DNA from: JAEZPW01 sp035629075
GTDB taxonomy: Bacteria > Acidobacteriota > Terriglobia > Terriglobales > Acidobacteriaceae
DNA: 64,000 nucleotides
Assembly (NCBI GenBank): GCA_035629075.1
Contig: DASPIK010000090.1
Coordinates: 1 to 64,000 of the forward strand
Reading direction: 5' to 3'
Shown in pieces: positions 26,859-35,615 of the stretch (position 1 is the stretch's first letter; every line of letters starts with the position of its first letter). The position numbers were made by a program, and so were the translations under genes. Under the pieces are notes generated by a model. That model searched no databases, was not told the origin of the DNA, and worked only from the letters and a program-made list of their open reading frames with translations.

Positions 26859-27172
26859 GTCGCCCTCGAAGCTGGAATGGCCAGCTCACGGGTCCGTGCC
26901 CGCAGAAATCTGCTGATGTGAGTTGGCTGCCGAACGAGAGTACATCATTTTGTATAAAGAATCCAATCCACTTGTCTCTGGTGGGCTGCAGTGTTGGGTG
27001 CAGTTTTTTTTGGGGGTCCGCCGCTTGGAGACAACCGTGCGTTCGCTCGTGAAGTCTGGGACGCCAGCGTTCGCTGCACAGGAATCCAGAAGGTTTTCTC
27101 CCTCAGCACACTGCAACGAAACGAGAGCTCCCTAGCCAAGGCTGGGCGCCTTGTGGAGACAGTTGCTAGACC
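26859..27172. other. 314-base gap between two minus-strand genes
   Basis: It holds the promoter side of the S9 peptidase gene. There is a poly-T/G run (TTTTTTTTGGGGG near 27004-27016) but no arms that would make a clear terminator for the monooxygenase. Short open frames here have neither a ribosome site nor protein-like pattern. I see nothing else. Confidence 0.5.
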
Positions 27173-28399
27173 TCAGGCCGAGGCGCGCTCAGCCTCCGAA
27201 ACGTCTTCGCCGAAGAATCGTGGTCGCGACTCCGGGGTCAACGGGAACTCCGGCCCGCTAAACAACACGTCCGGAACGCGGGTAGGGTCCTGAGCGATCA
27301 GCGGCAAGGCTCGTGCGCGGCGTGAATCCGCCTCCGCACCGGGTCGTTGAAACAAGTCGTAGAACCAACCTGTCACGGTTCTGACTGCTGCGTAATAGTC
27401 ATCATGCCGCTGTGCATACTGGTGGCCGGCAATGTCCCAATCGCCGCCGCGCAAGAGTTCATCCGACAAAACGCGAGCGTCCCGAAATGCGAGTGAAAGA
27501 CCTTGGCCCCATGACGGATCACTGGAAGCGGCCGCGTCGCCCACCAGAGCCACACCATCTCGATAGGGGTGGTCTACCCAGACATCTTTACACTCGAACG
27601 ACGCGAGCGGACCGTCTGGTCTGGCGCCACCAAGCGCGACCGCGCCCATTGCAGTGCCGTTCCACAATGCAAAAAAGAGCGACATGTCGTTCAATCCCTG
27701 CAGACGTTTGCAGACACGTGGGTGAAAGCCGAAGTACGCGCGGGCACAGTCGCACTGCTGAGGGAAAACTCCGGCGATAGCGCCAGTTGAAAGATCGTTT
27801 GCAACGTATGCGACGGAGCGATCCACTGTGTTCGGAAAATTCGTCAGCCAAACACCACTCAGCATGAGGGGAATGACTCCCTGACGCACTTTGAATCCGA
27901 GTTGAGCACGCAAGCCGGGGTTTCGGCCGGCGCATATAGCGACGAACCGTGCCACGAGTTGGGCAGTCGATCCACCATTCTCGACCGTTACTCTGGCCTG
28001 ACGTCCGGGTACGATGCTGCGGACCGATGCTCCGCGTTGAACATCAGCGCCTGCATTGGCTGCTGCGGTGAGTAGTAACTCCTGCGCTTCCGGGTGGTAG
28101 AAGGTCCACATGCCGCGTGCCTGACGTGTGGTAGCAACCATGTCGCGTCGCGGCGCAGGCTTACCGTCGATGATCTGCTCGAACCAGCGGAGTTCGACGG
28201 AACACGTTCGGAGTATTTCGGCGACTCCTAACATGTCAAGTTCCGCAACGCCCCAGGGCTGTAAGGTTTCGCCGCGGATACGATCATGGAATCGCGGTTC
28301 CCGCTCCAAAACCAGAACGCGAGCGCCACTCTGAGCCATTCGCCGCGCCAGCGACGAACCAGCCACCCCGCCTCCGATGACGATCAAGTCATAAACCAT
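27173..28399 (-). CDS. FAD-dependent monooxygenase/oxidoreductase
   Basis: A 408-residue flavoprotein of the group-A monooxygenase or geranylgeranyl-reductase-like class. The dinucleotide loop GGGVAGSSLARRMA starts at residue 9; 'VLEREPRFHDRIRGE' binds the FAD ribose; the second FAD motif is 'VALVGDAAASSDPSWGQGLSLAFRDA'. Members hydroxylate aromatics, halogenate or reduce isoprenoid double bonds; nothing in the neighbourhood picks a substrate. ATG 28399 begins with the flavin loop almost at once, so there is no signal peptide. The last 40 residues are basic and unlike a known domain. Confidence 0.9.
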   Translation of the reverse strand: MVYDLIVIGGGVAGSSLARRMAQSGARVLVLEREPRFHDRIRGETLQPWGVAELDMLGVAEILRTCSVELRWFEQIIDGKPAPRRDMVATTRQARGMWTFYHPEAQELLLTAAANAGADVQRGASVRSIVPGRQARVTVENGGSTAQLVARFVAICAGRNPGLRAQLGFKVRQGVIPLMLSGVWLTNFPNTVDRSVAYVANDLSTGAIAGVFPQQCDCARAYFGFHPRVCKRLQGLNDMSLFFALWNGTAMGAVALGGARPDGPLASFECKDVWVDHPYRDGVALVGDAAASSDPSWGQGLSLAFRDARVLSDELLRGGDWDIAGHQYAQRHDDYYAAVRTVTGWFYDLFQRPGAEADSRRARALPLIAQDPTRVPDVLFSGPEFPLTPESRPRFFGEDVSEAERASA

Positions 28400-28668
28400 G
28401 ATCTGGACCTCCCCATGGTTGCCGAGCCTAGGCCAGCGGATTCAGTTGTTTGAAGATGCGGTCTCGGAATCCCGTCCCGCTCAGAATGGCGCGAACATTA
28501 GCGCAGAACCTGCTCTGGTTCCAGTGTGATTGAGAGCTGCTCACACGTGATGAGCTTCTATTGGCTGCTTGCGCGTGATGCTGTGTGTTCGATAGGGCTG
28601 ACGCACCCGGCAGCCCTATGAACAACAAGAGTCGATCAATGGTTGGTCCACCAGCGACTTGCGAGGAG

Positions 28669-29298
28669 TCACACGCGGCTGGCCTCCTCCGCTTGCGCAT
28701 CTGCTCTGTCGCTCGTCGCCCTGTCTACGAGTTTCCTGAGATAGTCGCGGACATCAGGTGGCCACGACGCCGTAAGCTGATCAAACCGCTGACGGTCGCC
28801 GCGATAGAAAGCTCGCGAAGCTTCCTCATATCCGGGGAGATCTCCTGCCATGATGGTCATACAACGGTTGACAGCTTCCTGTGACTGACGAGCGCGATCA
28901 CGCGCCTGGTGGCTGCGACGAGCCTCCTCAACCAGTTTGCGCAACGCCACCGACGCTCCGCCAGGTTGGCGGTTCAGCCATTCCCAGTGACGCGGCAGAA
29001 GCGTAACTTCGCGTGCAACCACTCCAAGTTTCGGCCGGCCGGGTCGACGTTCGCGCTCCGGATCCGCTGCTCTCGATTCGGATGCGTGGACGCCCACTCT
29101 CGCGAGCACCTGGTCCGTGGTACCGCGGAAGTCCACTTCGACTGTCCTGCCGGTGTTGTCGTCGAAAATGATGATGGGAGTTTGGCTGCTTACATCTATG
29201 CTCGTTTTGGCAGCGGCAATCACATCGCGGAGGCTCCCCGACGCGAGACGTCGCTGATCCTGGAACGCCGTGAAGGTGGTTTCATTAACTTCGGTCAT
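28669..29298 (-). CDS. DUF2239 family protein
   Basis: A 209-residue protein that matches DUF2239: 'TFTAFQDQRRLASGSL' start, 'PIIIFDDNTGRTVEVDFRGT', 'RPGRPKLGVVAREVTLLPRHWEWL', 'GASVALRKLVEEARR', and 'MAGDLPGYEEASRAFYRGD'. The Gly-Arg-Pro-Lys stretch and following helices suggest a nucleic-acid-binding fold, but the function of the family is unknown. The C-terminal quarter is rich in charged residues. It begins 85 bases before the end of the stressosome operon on the same strand. The 269 bases between it and the monooxygenase hold nothing recognisable. Confidence 0.88.
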   Translation of the reverse strand: MTEVNETTFTAFQDQRRLASGSLRDVIAAAKTSIDVSSQTPIIIFDDNTGRTVEVDFRGTTDQVLARVGVHASESRAADPERERRPGRPKLGVVAREVTLLPRHWEWLNRQPGGASVALRKLVEEARRSHQARDRARQSQEAVNRCMTIMAGDLPGYEEASRAFYRGDRQRFDQLTASWPPDVRDYLRKLVDRATSDRADAQAEEASRV

Positions 29299-29382
29299 GG
29301 AGCGATTTTACCCGGATATAAACTGGGAAGGCAATATTATCCGGATAAAATCCTGAATTGGGTTCCTGTTCGTCGGGTTGCG

Positions 29383-31521
29383 TTACGTGAGCGGCACGTC
29401 GGAAACCGATCTGCGCAACACTCCTGCCGTAGCTAACGCATCTCGCACCCGCGCCCGTGCTAGTTCCTGTGAAGGCGCGTCCTTGGAGATGATTCCCGCT
29501 GCGTGGTGCAACAACCAATCCCTCTCCGCCTCGTTTAAGACTTTCGATGTGTTGATGATGACAGGAATGTCGCTAGTGCCCTTGTCCTCTTTGAGCAAGC
29601 GGAGCACATCCATACCGGCGATATCGGGCATTCTTAAGTCGAGGAAGATGGCGTCAGGCCGCTCTGTTCGCGCTAGGCGCAGCCCCTCTTCGCCTCCGGT
29701 TGCTTCGATTACAGTGCAACCGCTGTCGCTCAACACACCCCGAAGCAAATATCGGGAGATTTCATCGTCGTCAATGATGAGAAGTTTCCCGCTGTCGGGC
29801 TTTGCCGTAAGCGTGCTCAACTGTTGCAGCAGCCAGTCGCGGTCAATTGGTTTGACTGCGAACGCGTCCGCGCCCAGACTGCGAGCTTTGCGCTCGTTAT
29901 CGACCATTGTGACAACGATGACAGGAATGTCCTTGGTGGCCGAGTCAGATTTCAAGTCTACGAGGAGTGGCCAACTGCTTTCAGATTCCAGGAGGATATC
30001 CAACAGAATGGCGGCAGGGCGGTTGGTCTGCAGGAAACGTCGCGCGTCCTTGAGCGTAGCTGCCGGTAGGACCTGAAATCCCGAACCGCGCAAGTAACGC
30101 TCGTAGATGAAGAGGCTCTCCCGGTTGTCTTCGACGACCAGCACCGGTTTGAGCGAGGGATCCAGTTTGGAAATGCTCGGCAGGGTTAGGCGAGCTTCTC
30201 CCGCGCCGGAGTACACAACAGGGATGATGGCGTGGAAGGTTGCCCCTTTGCCCAATCCTTCGCTGACACACCAGACATTCCCGCCGAGCAACTGCGCAAG
30301 ACGCCGCGACAGCGGTAGTCCCAAGCCAGTGCCTTTCACTTTTCTCTGCATGGGATGGTCGACCTGCGCCCATTCCTCGAAGATGCGCTCCTGATCTTGC
30401 CGGTCTATGCCGATTCCGGTATCACTCACCGAGAACAGGATGCAGTTGTTCTCGGATCTAGCTGAAACACGTACTTCCCCTTGCTCCGTGAACTTCAGAG
30501 CGTTGGAGATGAAGTTGCGGAGGATCTGAGAAACCTTGCTTTCGTCGGTGTTCATCACCGGCAGATCAGGAGCCTCATCAAACGCCAGCGTGACGGACGA
30601 GTTGCCCGCCAGCAGGGGCTTCAGCATGCCGCGCAGCGCGGCGAATAACCCCTTCACCTCGAACTCGTGAGGACGAACGACAATCTTGCCGGCTTCCACC
30701 TTGGCCAGGTCCAACAGATCGTTCACCAGTTCCGAAAGGTCCTCGGCTGCCCGGCGAACATACGTGACCTGCTTTTCCTGTTCGGGAGGAAGCTCGATTT
30801 CACGTTTGTCCAGCAGCAGCCGCGACAGGCTCAGGATTGAGTTCAGCGGAGTGCGGAACTCGTGGGTCATGTTTGAGAGGAAACGCGATTTCAATTCGCT
30901 GGCACGTTGAAGAAAATCGGCCTTGTCGTCGAGTTCTGCATACAGCGCCACAACTCCCCGATTCGTTTCCTCCAATTCACGGTTGACCTGAGCCAACTCT
31001 TCGAGCGTGCGCATCAGTTCCTGGTTTTGCTGTTGCAGCTCCTGGACCGGATCACCAGGAACACGCTTTGCCAACTCCTCGGCGATGATGGCTAGATCAA
31101 CCCGGCGATTCCGAGGTGGAATCTCCTTCAACATTCGAACCGTAGTACCGCGGCCGAGTTCCGTAGATATCTCGAACTCATCCATGAGCCGCTTCGCCCC
31201 AATGATCCCGAGGCCCATGCCTGTGCGCGACTGATAGGTGCCGTCAAGTACATCTTCCAATTGCTTGATGCCTGGGCCGTCATCCTGCACCGTCATAGCG
31301 AAGGTGCTGGGTGGTCTGCCTTCCACGAAGAACTCGACGCGACCCCCACCGGCGTACTTGAAGGCATTGCGCGCGATTTCCGACACTGCTGTAGCAATGC
31401 GCGTCTGATCGTGGTGTTCGAATCCGAGCAAAGATGCGATTTGTCGCGCACGCTGCCGAGTCGCAACGAGATCGTGCTCGTAGCGCACCTGCACGGTGGT
31501 GATTTTCGTCTGAAGCTTCAT
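29383..31521 (-). CDS. hybrid histidine kinase with N-terminal RsbT-type ATPase and two receivers
   Basis: About 712 residues. Residues 1-135 are a GHKL ATPase of the RsbT/RsbW type ('SEIARNAFKYAGGG', 'DDGPGI', 'GMGLGIIGAKRLMDEF'); a coiled coil runs from about 155 to 205. Then HisKA with His220 in NMTHEFRTPLN, HATPase_c with 'DTGIGI' and 'GTGLGLPLSRR', receiver 1 with Asp508, and receiver 2 with Asp628. No membrane segment, so it is cytosolic. Its ATG overlaps the stop of the upstream phosphatase gene (ATGA, 31518-31521), fixing the start. The RsbT-like head suggests it is released from or recruited by the stressosome and feeds that signal into phosphorelay. Confidence 0.93.
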   Translation of the reverse strand: MKLQTKITTVQVRYEHDLVATRQRARQIASLLGFEHHDQTRIATAVSEIARNAFKYAGGGRVEFFVEGRPPSTFAMTVQDDGPGIKQLEDVLDGTYQSRTGMGLGIIGAKRLMDEFEISTELGRGTTVRMLKEIPPRNRRVDLAIIAEELAKRVPGDPVQELQQQNQELMRTLEELAQVNRELEETNRGVVALYAELDDKADFLQRASELKSRFLSNMTHEFRTPLNSILSLSRLLLDKREIELPPEQEKQVTYVRRAAEDLSELVNDLLDLAKVEAGKIVVRPHEFEVKGLFAALRGMLKPLLAGNSSVTLAFDEAPDLPVMNTDESKVSQILRNFISNALKFTEQGEVRVSARSENNCILFSVSDTGIGIDRQDQERIFEEWAQVDHPMQRKVKGTGLGLPLSRRLAQLLGGNVWCVSEGLGKGATFHAIIPVVYSGAGEARLTLPSISKLDPSLKPVLVVEDNRESLFIYERYLRGSGFQVLPAATLKDARRFLQTNRPAAILLDILLESESSWPLLVDLKSDSATKDIPVIVVTMVDNERKARSLGADAFAVKPIDRDWLLQQLSTLTAKPDSGKLLIIDDDEISRYLLRGVLSDSGCTVIEATGGEEGLRLARTERPDAIFLDLRMPDIAGMDVLRLLKEDKGTSDIPVIINTSKVLNEAERDWLLHHAAGIISKDAPSQELARARVRDALATAGVLRRSVSDVPLT

Positions 31522-32531
31522 AGCAAGTGACTCGATTCGGGCTGCCACTCTGACCGCTGTTTCGCCACAACGACGGTGACGTCGTCGCGCCCGCGAGTAA
31601 AGTCACGGTACAGAACGCCCGCGATAACGGCAGGGTCACACGCCGCCAGACCTGGATAGTCTTCCAGCCGCCATCCCGTACCTAATCCGTCGGAGTTCAT
31701 AACGAGCAACGCGTTCCGCGCCCATGGATACCGGAATTCCTGCACTTTTCTTATCTGATGCCCCAACGTGCCGTTGTGCGAAACCATCTTGCGGACGTTA
31801 TCGGGTAAGTACACGGTGCTTGCTATGTTTCCAATACCGGCGAAGCAAATCGCGGGTTCAGTGAAGTCAATCTCTGAGACTGCCGCGGCCGCTCCACGGG
31901 TTTTTCGTAACGCGTCATTCATCCTTGCGAGCAGTGCACCAGGAGGCTCGCTCTGATGTTTCTGAAACACTCGCATGGCTTCCGAAGCTGCCTCTGATGC
32001 TGCCGGGCCATGTCCCAGACCATCAGCCACCGCGATCTTCGCCTTGCCTGCGATCTCGGCCACGCTCCAATCGTCGCCTGAAACCTGCTCGCCACGGACA
32101 GGAAGGCACACGGAGGCGATGTTAAGTCGAGTGTTGGGACGGTGGCGCAAAAAGCGTGCTACCAACACGGTTCCCTTGCCCACGGTCGAATAGAGGTCGA
32201 ACTGGTCTGAAAGACGACGAAGGGCTCCGAGGCCGGTCCCGGAACTACCCGCCGTGGAATAGCCATCATCCATTGCACGCGCCGGAGAAGGGATGCCGGG
32301 TCCAGTGTCGATCGCCAGCAACTCGAGCATGCCGTTGCGCGAAGTAGTCAGTAGCAGGCGCCCATTGCTCGCGTGCTTGGCGAGGTTCGTAGCAGCCTCG
32401 CTAGCGGCCAGCGCGATGCGCCCGGCTTGAGTTTCATCGAATCCGATTCGACGGCTCAGATCTGCCGCGGCACGCCGGGCTTGGCCAACCTGACTGGAGT
32501 CGTGCACCGGAATGCAAAGCTGGTTTCGCAA
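31518..32531 (-). CDS. RsbW-like ATPase fused to an RsbX/SpoIIE-type PP2C phosphatase
   Basis: A 337-residue protein. Residues 1-130 are a GHKL ATPase of the anti-sigma kinase type ('ALAASEAATNLAKHA', 'DTGPGIP', 'GTGLGALRRLSDQFDLYS'). Residues about 140-330 are a compact PP2C domain like RsbX/SpoIIE ('VADGLGHGPAASEAASEAM', 'NSDGLGTGW', 'GRDDVTVVV', with the metal-binding aspartates of the GLGHG and GRDD motifs). In Bacillus, RsbX dephosphorylates RsbR and RsbS to reset the stressosome; this protein is the matching part here. TTG 32531 follows AGAGGAT. The start is nine bases after the RsbT stop, the end overlaps the hybrid kinase by four bases. Confidence 0.93.
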   Translation of the reverse strand: MRNQLCIPVHDSSQVGQARRAAADLSRRIGFDETQAGRIALAASEAATNLAKHASNGRLLLTTSRNGMLELLAIDTGPGIPSPARAMDDGYSTAGSSGTGLGALRRLSDQFDLYSTVGKGTVLVARFLRHRPNTRLNIASVCLPVRGEQVSGDDWSVAEIAGKAKIAVADGLGHGPAASEAASEAMRVFQKHQSEPPGALLARMNDALRKTRGAAAAVSEIDFTEPAICFAGIGNIASTVYLPDNVRKMVSHNGTLGHQIRKVQEFRYPWARNALLVMNSDGLGTGWRLEDYPGLAACDPAVIAGVLYRDFTRGRDDVTVVVAKQRSEWQPESSHLL

Positions 32532-32540
32532 ACGATCCTC

Positions 32541-32945
32541 TTATTTCCACCGCGAGATGCTGACGCGCGTGCCTTGTCCGGGGTTTGACTGAATCTCGAA
32601 TTCGTTTACAAGCCGCTTGGCGCCGCCCAATCCCAACCCCAGGCCATTACCAGTCGTGTATCCGTCCTTCAGCGCCAGGTCGATATCCGGAATGCCAGGC
32701 CCTTGATCCTCGAAGAGCAGCCGCAAACCACGCCGTCCGTTTTCATTGAGAACTTGCAGGACGAGCACGCCGCCGCCACCATGCACCACAGTGTTCCTCG
32801 CCAACTCACTGGCTGCAGTGACCATCTTTGTCTGGTCTACGAGGCTGAAGCCGGATTCAACAGCCAGCGCACGAACCCGCTGACGAGCCAAGACGACATC
32901 TGTCTCGGCTCTCAGTGGCAGTGATTCATGCTTTAGCACCGCCAC
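32541..32945 (-). CDS. rsbT: RsbT-type serine/threonine kinase
   Basis: A 134-residue GHKL kinase that is nearly all catalytic domain: N box 'AASELARNTVVHGGGG', G1 'EDQGPGIPD', G2 'GNGLGLGLGGAKRLVNEFE'. Length and motifs match RsbT, the switch kinase of the stressosome that phosphorylates RsbR and RsbS and is released on stress. In Bacillus it then turns on RsbU; here no RsbU and no sigma B are next door. GTG 32945 lies inside the end of rsbS, with GAGGAG seven bases upstream, so the two are translationally coupled. Confidence 0.95.
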   Translation of the reverse strand: MAVLKHESLPLRAETDVVLARQRVRALAVESGFSLVDQTKMVTAASELARNTVVHGGGGVLVLQVLNENGRRGLRLLFEDQGPGIPDIDLALKDGYTTGNGLGLGLGGAKRLVNEFEIQSNPGQGTRVSISRWK

Positions 32946-33318
32946 TAGTCAGCTCCTCTCTGCGCGCAGCCTGTTCCCGCAACAGTTCCATACCTGCATC
33001 CACGTTCAGTGCGGTGCGCACTCCCGGCAGTGAAAGTCCGAGTTCGACTAGAGTGATGGCGACTGCGGGCTGCATTCCAACAACGACGGTCTCGGCGTCC
33101 AGGACTCGAGACATCGCGGCGATGTTGCCTATCATGCGCCCTATGAAGCTATCCACCACCTCGAGTGAGCTAATGTCAATGAGCACTCCAGCAGGTTTCG
33201 TCTCTGAAATTTTGTTGGTCAGATCATCTTGCAGGTTCATTGCCAGGCGGTCGTGCATGTCGACCTGAATGGTTACAAGTAGGAAATCGCCCAGCTTGAG
33301 AATCGGTATGCGTTCCAC
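32926..33318 (-). CDS. rsbS: RsbS stressosome scaffold, STAS domain
   Basis: A 130-residue STAS domain. 'MERIPILKLGDFLLVTIQVDMHD' is the RsbS opening and 'IDISSLEVVDSFIGRMIGN' contains Ser57, the equivalent of the Ser59 that RsbT phosphorylates in Bacillus. GTG 33318 has AGGAG seven bases before it; upstream codons up to 33690 on the same frame are a different reading of rsbR and are not used. It overlaps rsbT by 20 bases at its 3' end and follows rsbR by 14 bases. It should co-assemble with RsbR into the stressosome core. Confidence 0.95.
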   Translation of the reverse strand: MERIPILKLGDFLLVTIQVDMHDRLAMNLQDDLTNKISETKPAGVLIDISSLEVVDSFIGRMIGNIAAMSRVLDAETVVVGMQPAVAITLVELGLSLPGVRTALNVDAGMELLREQAARREELTSGGAKA

Positions 33319-33332
33319 GGCGCGGCTCCTGG

Positions 33333-34175
33333 CTAGCGTTGTGTTTTCGAGATGGTACTGCCCGTGCGCTGCAACGCTACGACGAATGCGTCCGCAAGAG
33401 TCGCTTTCGTGATGACGTCGCCCAGTCCCACTCCGAGATGTACGATCGTCTGCGCGATTTGCGGGCGAATGCCGCTGATGATGCAATCGGCACCCATGAG
33501 CCGGGCTGCGGTAACCGTCTTGAGCAGATGTTGGGCCACGAGGGTATCTACGGTGGGCACGCCCGTGATATCGATGATGGCGACGCGGGAACCAGTATTC
33601 ACGATCTGCTGCAGAAGGGATTCCATGACGATCTGGGTACGTGCGCTGTCGAGAGTGCCGATGAGCGGCAACGCCAGAATACCCTCCCAAAGCTTCACGA
33701 CTGGGGTTGACAGTTCCAACATGTCCTGTTGCTGTCGCTGGATGATCGCTTCTCGCGACTTCAGAAACACTTCGGTCGTGTAAAGCCCGATATTGTCCAG
33801 CATGTTGTTGGCCTCCCAGGTTTGGGAGGCAAGGCCATCGGCGTCCTTCGACTCTCGTCGCAATCTCGCGAAGAGCGGTTTCTTGAAAGAAAGAACAAAC
33901 CGAGCAGTTTCTGAAGCAGTGAAGCCCTGTGCGGCACGCGAACGCGAGATGTCAATCAGCAACTCGCGCATGTCCTGCCAGGCGGGACCGCTCAGGTCGC
34001 CGTCGGTGCTTGCGTTTGCCCCCAGTTGCAGCAGGTCGAGAAAATGAACGGCCTGTTGGCGCAGTTCGTCGGTCCCCATGAGATCGCTTCGCCGGATCGA
34101 CCCTGTCATTTCACTGAGCCAGTCTTCCAGCAGTTCAGAACGATATTTGTTCAATATCTCGGAAATCGCACTCAT
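33333..34175 (-). CDS. rsbR: RsbR co-antagonist, sensor plus STAS domain
   Basis: A 280-residue protein. The N-terminal half (residues 1-145) is an all-helical module of RsbRD/globin-like type; the linker 'LKSREAIIQRQQQDMLELSTPV' is the signature helix that joins sensor and STAS in RsbR proteins. The STAS half spans about 155-270 with Thr174 ('PLIGTLDSART') and Thr211 ('GVPTVDTLVA'), the counterparts of the Thr171 and Thr205 that are phosphorylated in Bacillus RsbR. The haem-binding residues of globin-type sensors cannot be confirmed. ATG 34175 has GGAGACC upstream. Its sensory input is unknown. Confidence 0.95.
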   Translation of the reverse strand: MSAISEILNKYRSELLEDWLSEMTGSIRRSDLMGTDELRQQAVHFLDLLQLGANASTDGDLSGPAWQDMRELLIDISRSRAAQGFTASETARFVLSFKKPLFARLRRESKDADGLASQTWEANNMLDNIGLYTTEVFLKSREAIIQRQQQDMLELSTPVVKLWEGILALPLIGTLDSARTQIVMESLLQQIVNTGSRVAIIDITGVPTVDTLVAQHLLKTVTAARLMGADCIISGIRPQIAQTIVHLGVGLGDVITKATLADAFVVALQRTGSTISKTQR

Positions 34176-34212
34176 GTCGGTCTCCTATCACACTGGGCAT
34201 GCAATCGGTTTC

Positions 34213-34974
34213 TTATTTCTTGGAGGACAATACCGCATCCAAGGTCGCGAACAAGTCGTCGGGTTCGACAGGGTGAGTCAGGTACTGCGCTGCGCCAGAA
34301 CTCAGGGAGCGCAATTTGCTTTCCTCATCACGATATGTACTCGTCAGGTGAATGATAGGGATATCGCGCGTCTCGGGTGACGCTTTAAGCCTGCGACAGA
34401 CTTCGAATCCGTTAACGTCGGGCAGGTTCAAGTCGAGGATGATGAGATTAGGCTTCTCCGCTGCCGATCGTAGTGCCTCCTGACCATTCGCAGCTTCGAC
34501 GACCTCGAAACCGTGTCGCCGTAAGACGTGGGCGACGAAGTAACGCTGGCGTTCGTCGTCATCGACCACTAGCACCTTGCGGATGGCAACCTGACTCTCT
34601 TCCCCAGTGGCCACATTGCGACCGACTATCTTGAGAAGCGTTTCTGGATGCACGGGCTTAGCCAAGATCTCGAAATCAAAGCCCTGTTCGCGAGCAGATT
34701 GCAGGAAGTCCAACGAGTTAGCCTGCCCGGAGAAGAACAACACCTTGCAATTCGGCAGCTTCCCCAAAATCTGCATCGCTGCTTCCACGCCGCTCATGCC
34801 GGGCATGACCACGTCGCTGAGTACCAGATGCGGATTGAAGGCAATCGCGGTCGCAATCGCCGACGGCCCGTCAAAGGCCGTAGCGGTTTCGTATCCTCGC
34901 TGCTGCAGGATGGCACTGAGAGTCGTGGCAATTACCCGTTCATCATCAACTACGAGTATCCTGGTCCGTGCCAT
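34213..34974 (-). CDS. response regulator with two receiver domains
   Basis: A 253-residue protein made of two REC domains and no output domain. Phosphoacceptors are Asp54 (HLVLSDVVMP) and Asp181 (LIILDLNLP); both keep the acidic pair and the conserved Lys (LAKP at the end of REC1), while REC2 has 'HPVEP', where the usual KP is HP. It is the first gene of the stressosome operon, 37 bases upstream of rsbR. With no DNA-binding or enzymatic output, it could be a phosphate shuttle or sink for the hybrid kinase at the operon's other end. REC2 may be inactive or atypical. Confidence 0.92.
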   Translation of the reverse strand: MARTRILVVDDERVIATTLSAILQQRGYETATAFDGPSAIATAIAFNPHLVLSDVVMPGMSGVEAAMQILGKLPNCKVLFFSGQANSLDFLQSAREQGFDFEILAKPVHPETLLKIVGRNVATGEESQVAIRKVLVVDDDERQRYFVAHVLRRHGFEVVEAANGQEALRSAAEKPNLIILDLNLPDVNGFEVCRRLKASPETRDIPIIHLTSTYRDEESKLRSLSSGAAQYLTHPVEPDDLFATLDAVLSSKK

Positions 34975-35318
34975 ACGTCACGACCTCATTTCGGGCAACT
35001 TCTGCCGCGGGCACCAAGGCAAGGAAGCAATTGGCCTGCTCTGGTGTCGCCGCCTAAGTCAAACTAGGTTTTGACCGTACCGACAAAGTACAGTAGCAGA
35101 GCTTTGAGCGTCAAACCAGTCCATCTGCCGGTCAGAGACACTCATGCCCAAATAGGGAAACCATCCAAACAGCTTAGCCGGTTACTAACTTGGAAACACA
35201 CACTCTAGCATTGAAGGTTCAAGAAACCTGAACCAGATGCGGCAACTAAGGCCGGGGTTGTTATCGGCCAGAGCCTCGACTGGTGCCCCAACACGGACTT
35301 CGGCGGCATTCCGATCCC
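34975..35318. other. 344-base gap upstream of the stressosome operon
   Basis: It contains the promoter of the six-gene operon. I see no gene and no clear sigma-A or sigma-B-like -35/-10 pair that I could defend. The right end holds the 3' side of the MoaD-like gene. Confidence 0.5.
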
Positions 35319-35615
35319 TCAGCCGCCGGCAATGGCGGCCAGAACGATGAGCGGTTCGGCACCACCAGCGACAGCGTCAGGCAGCATAGTGTCAGGCGAG
35401 TCGTGCGAGAGATCCTGTTCACAGGCAAAGAACCGCAAGAAAGGTCGCCGTTGTTGCGAAACGTGATCGCGGATGGTGCCACGCAGGACCGGGTATTTCG
35501 CTTCGAGCGCGTCGAGAACCGAACGCAGCGTAACTGGACCTTGCAACTCGAGTTCCACCTCGTGGCCGACGTGAGCCAGCGTACGAAGATGCGGAGGGAG
35601 CAAGACTCGGATCAC
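35319..35615 (-). CDS. MoaD/ThiS-like ubiquitin-fold protein
   Basis: A 98-residue protein whose C-terminus ends in Ala-Gly-Gly, the hallmark of sulfur-carrier ubiquitin-fold proteins that are adenylated and thiocarboxylated. The body fits the MoaD/ThiS fold ('MIRVLLPPHLRTLAHV', 'TLRSVLDALEAKYPVLRG'). GTG 35615 overlaps the stop of the sialidase-like gene (GTGA), so the two are coupled. No MoeB/ThiF-type E1 is next to it, so it probably uses one elsewhere. A MoaD-like gene paired with a sialidase-like propeller recurs in many bacteria, suggesting a joint role that is not worked out. Confidence 0.87.
   Translation of the reverse strand: MIRVLLPPHLRTLAHVGHEVELELQGPVTLRSVLDALEAKYPVLRGTIRDHVSQQRRPFLRFFACEQDLSHDSPDTMLPDAVAGGAEPLIVLAAIAGG

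Noticed and set aside
32926..33690. 254-residue reading of RsbS with a long N-terminal extension
   Set aside because: The extension is another frame of rsbR; GTG 33318 has a good ribosome site and gives the standard 130-residue RsbS.
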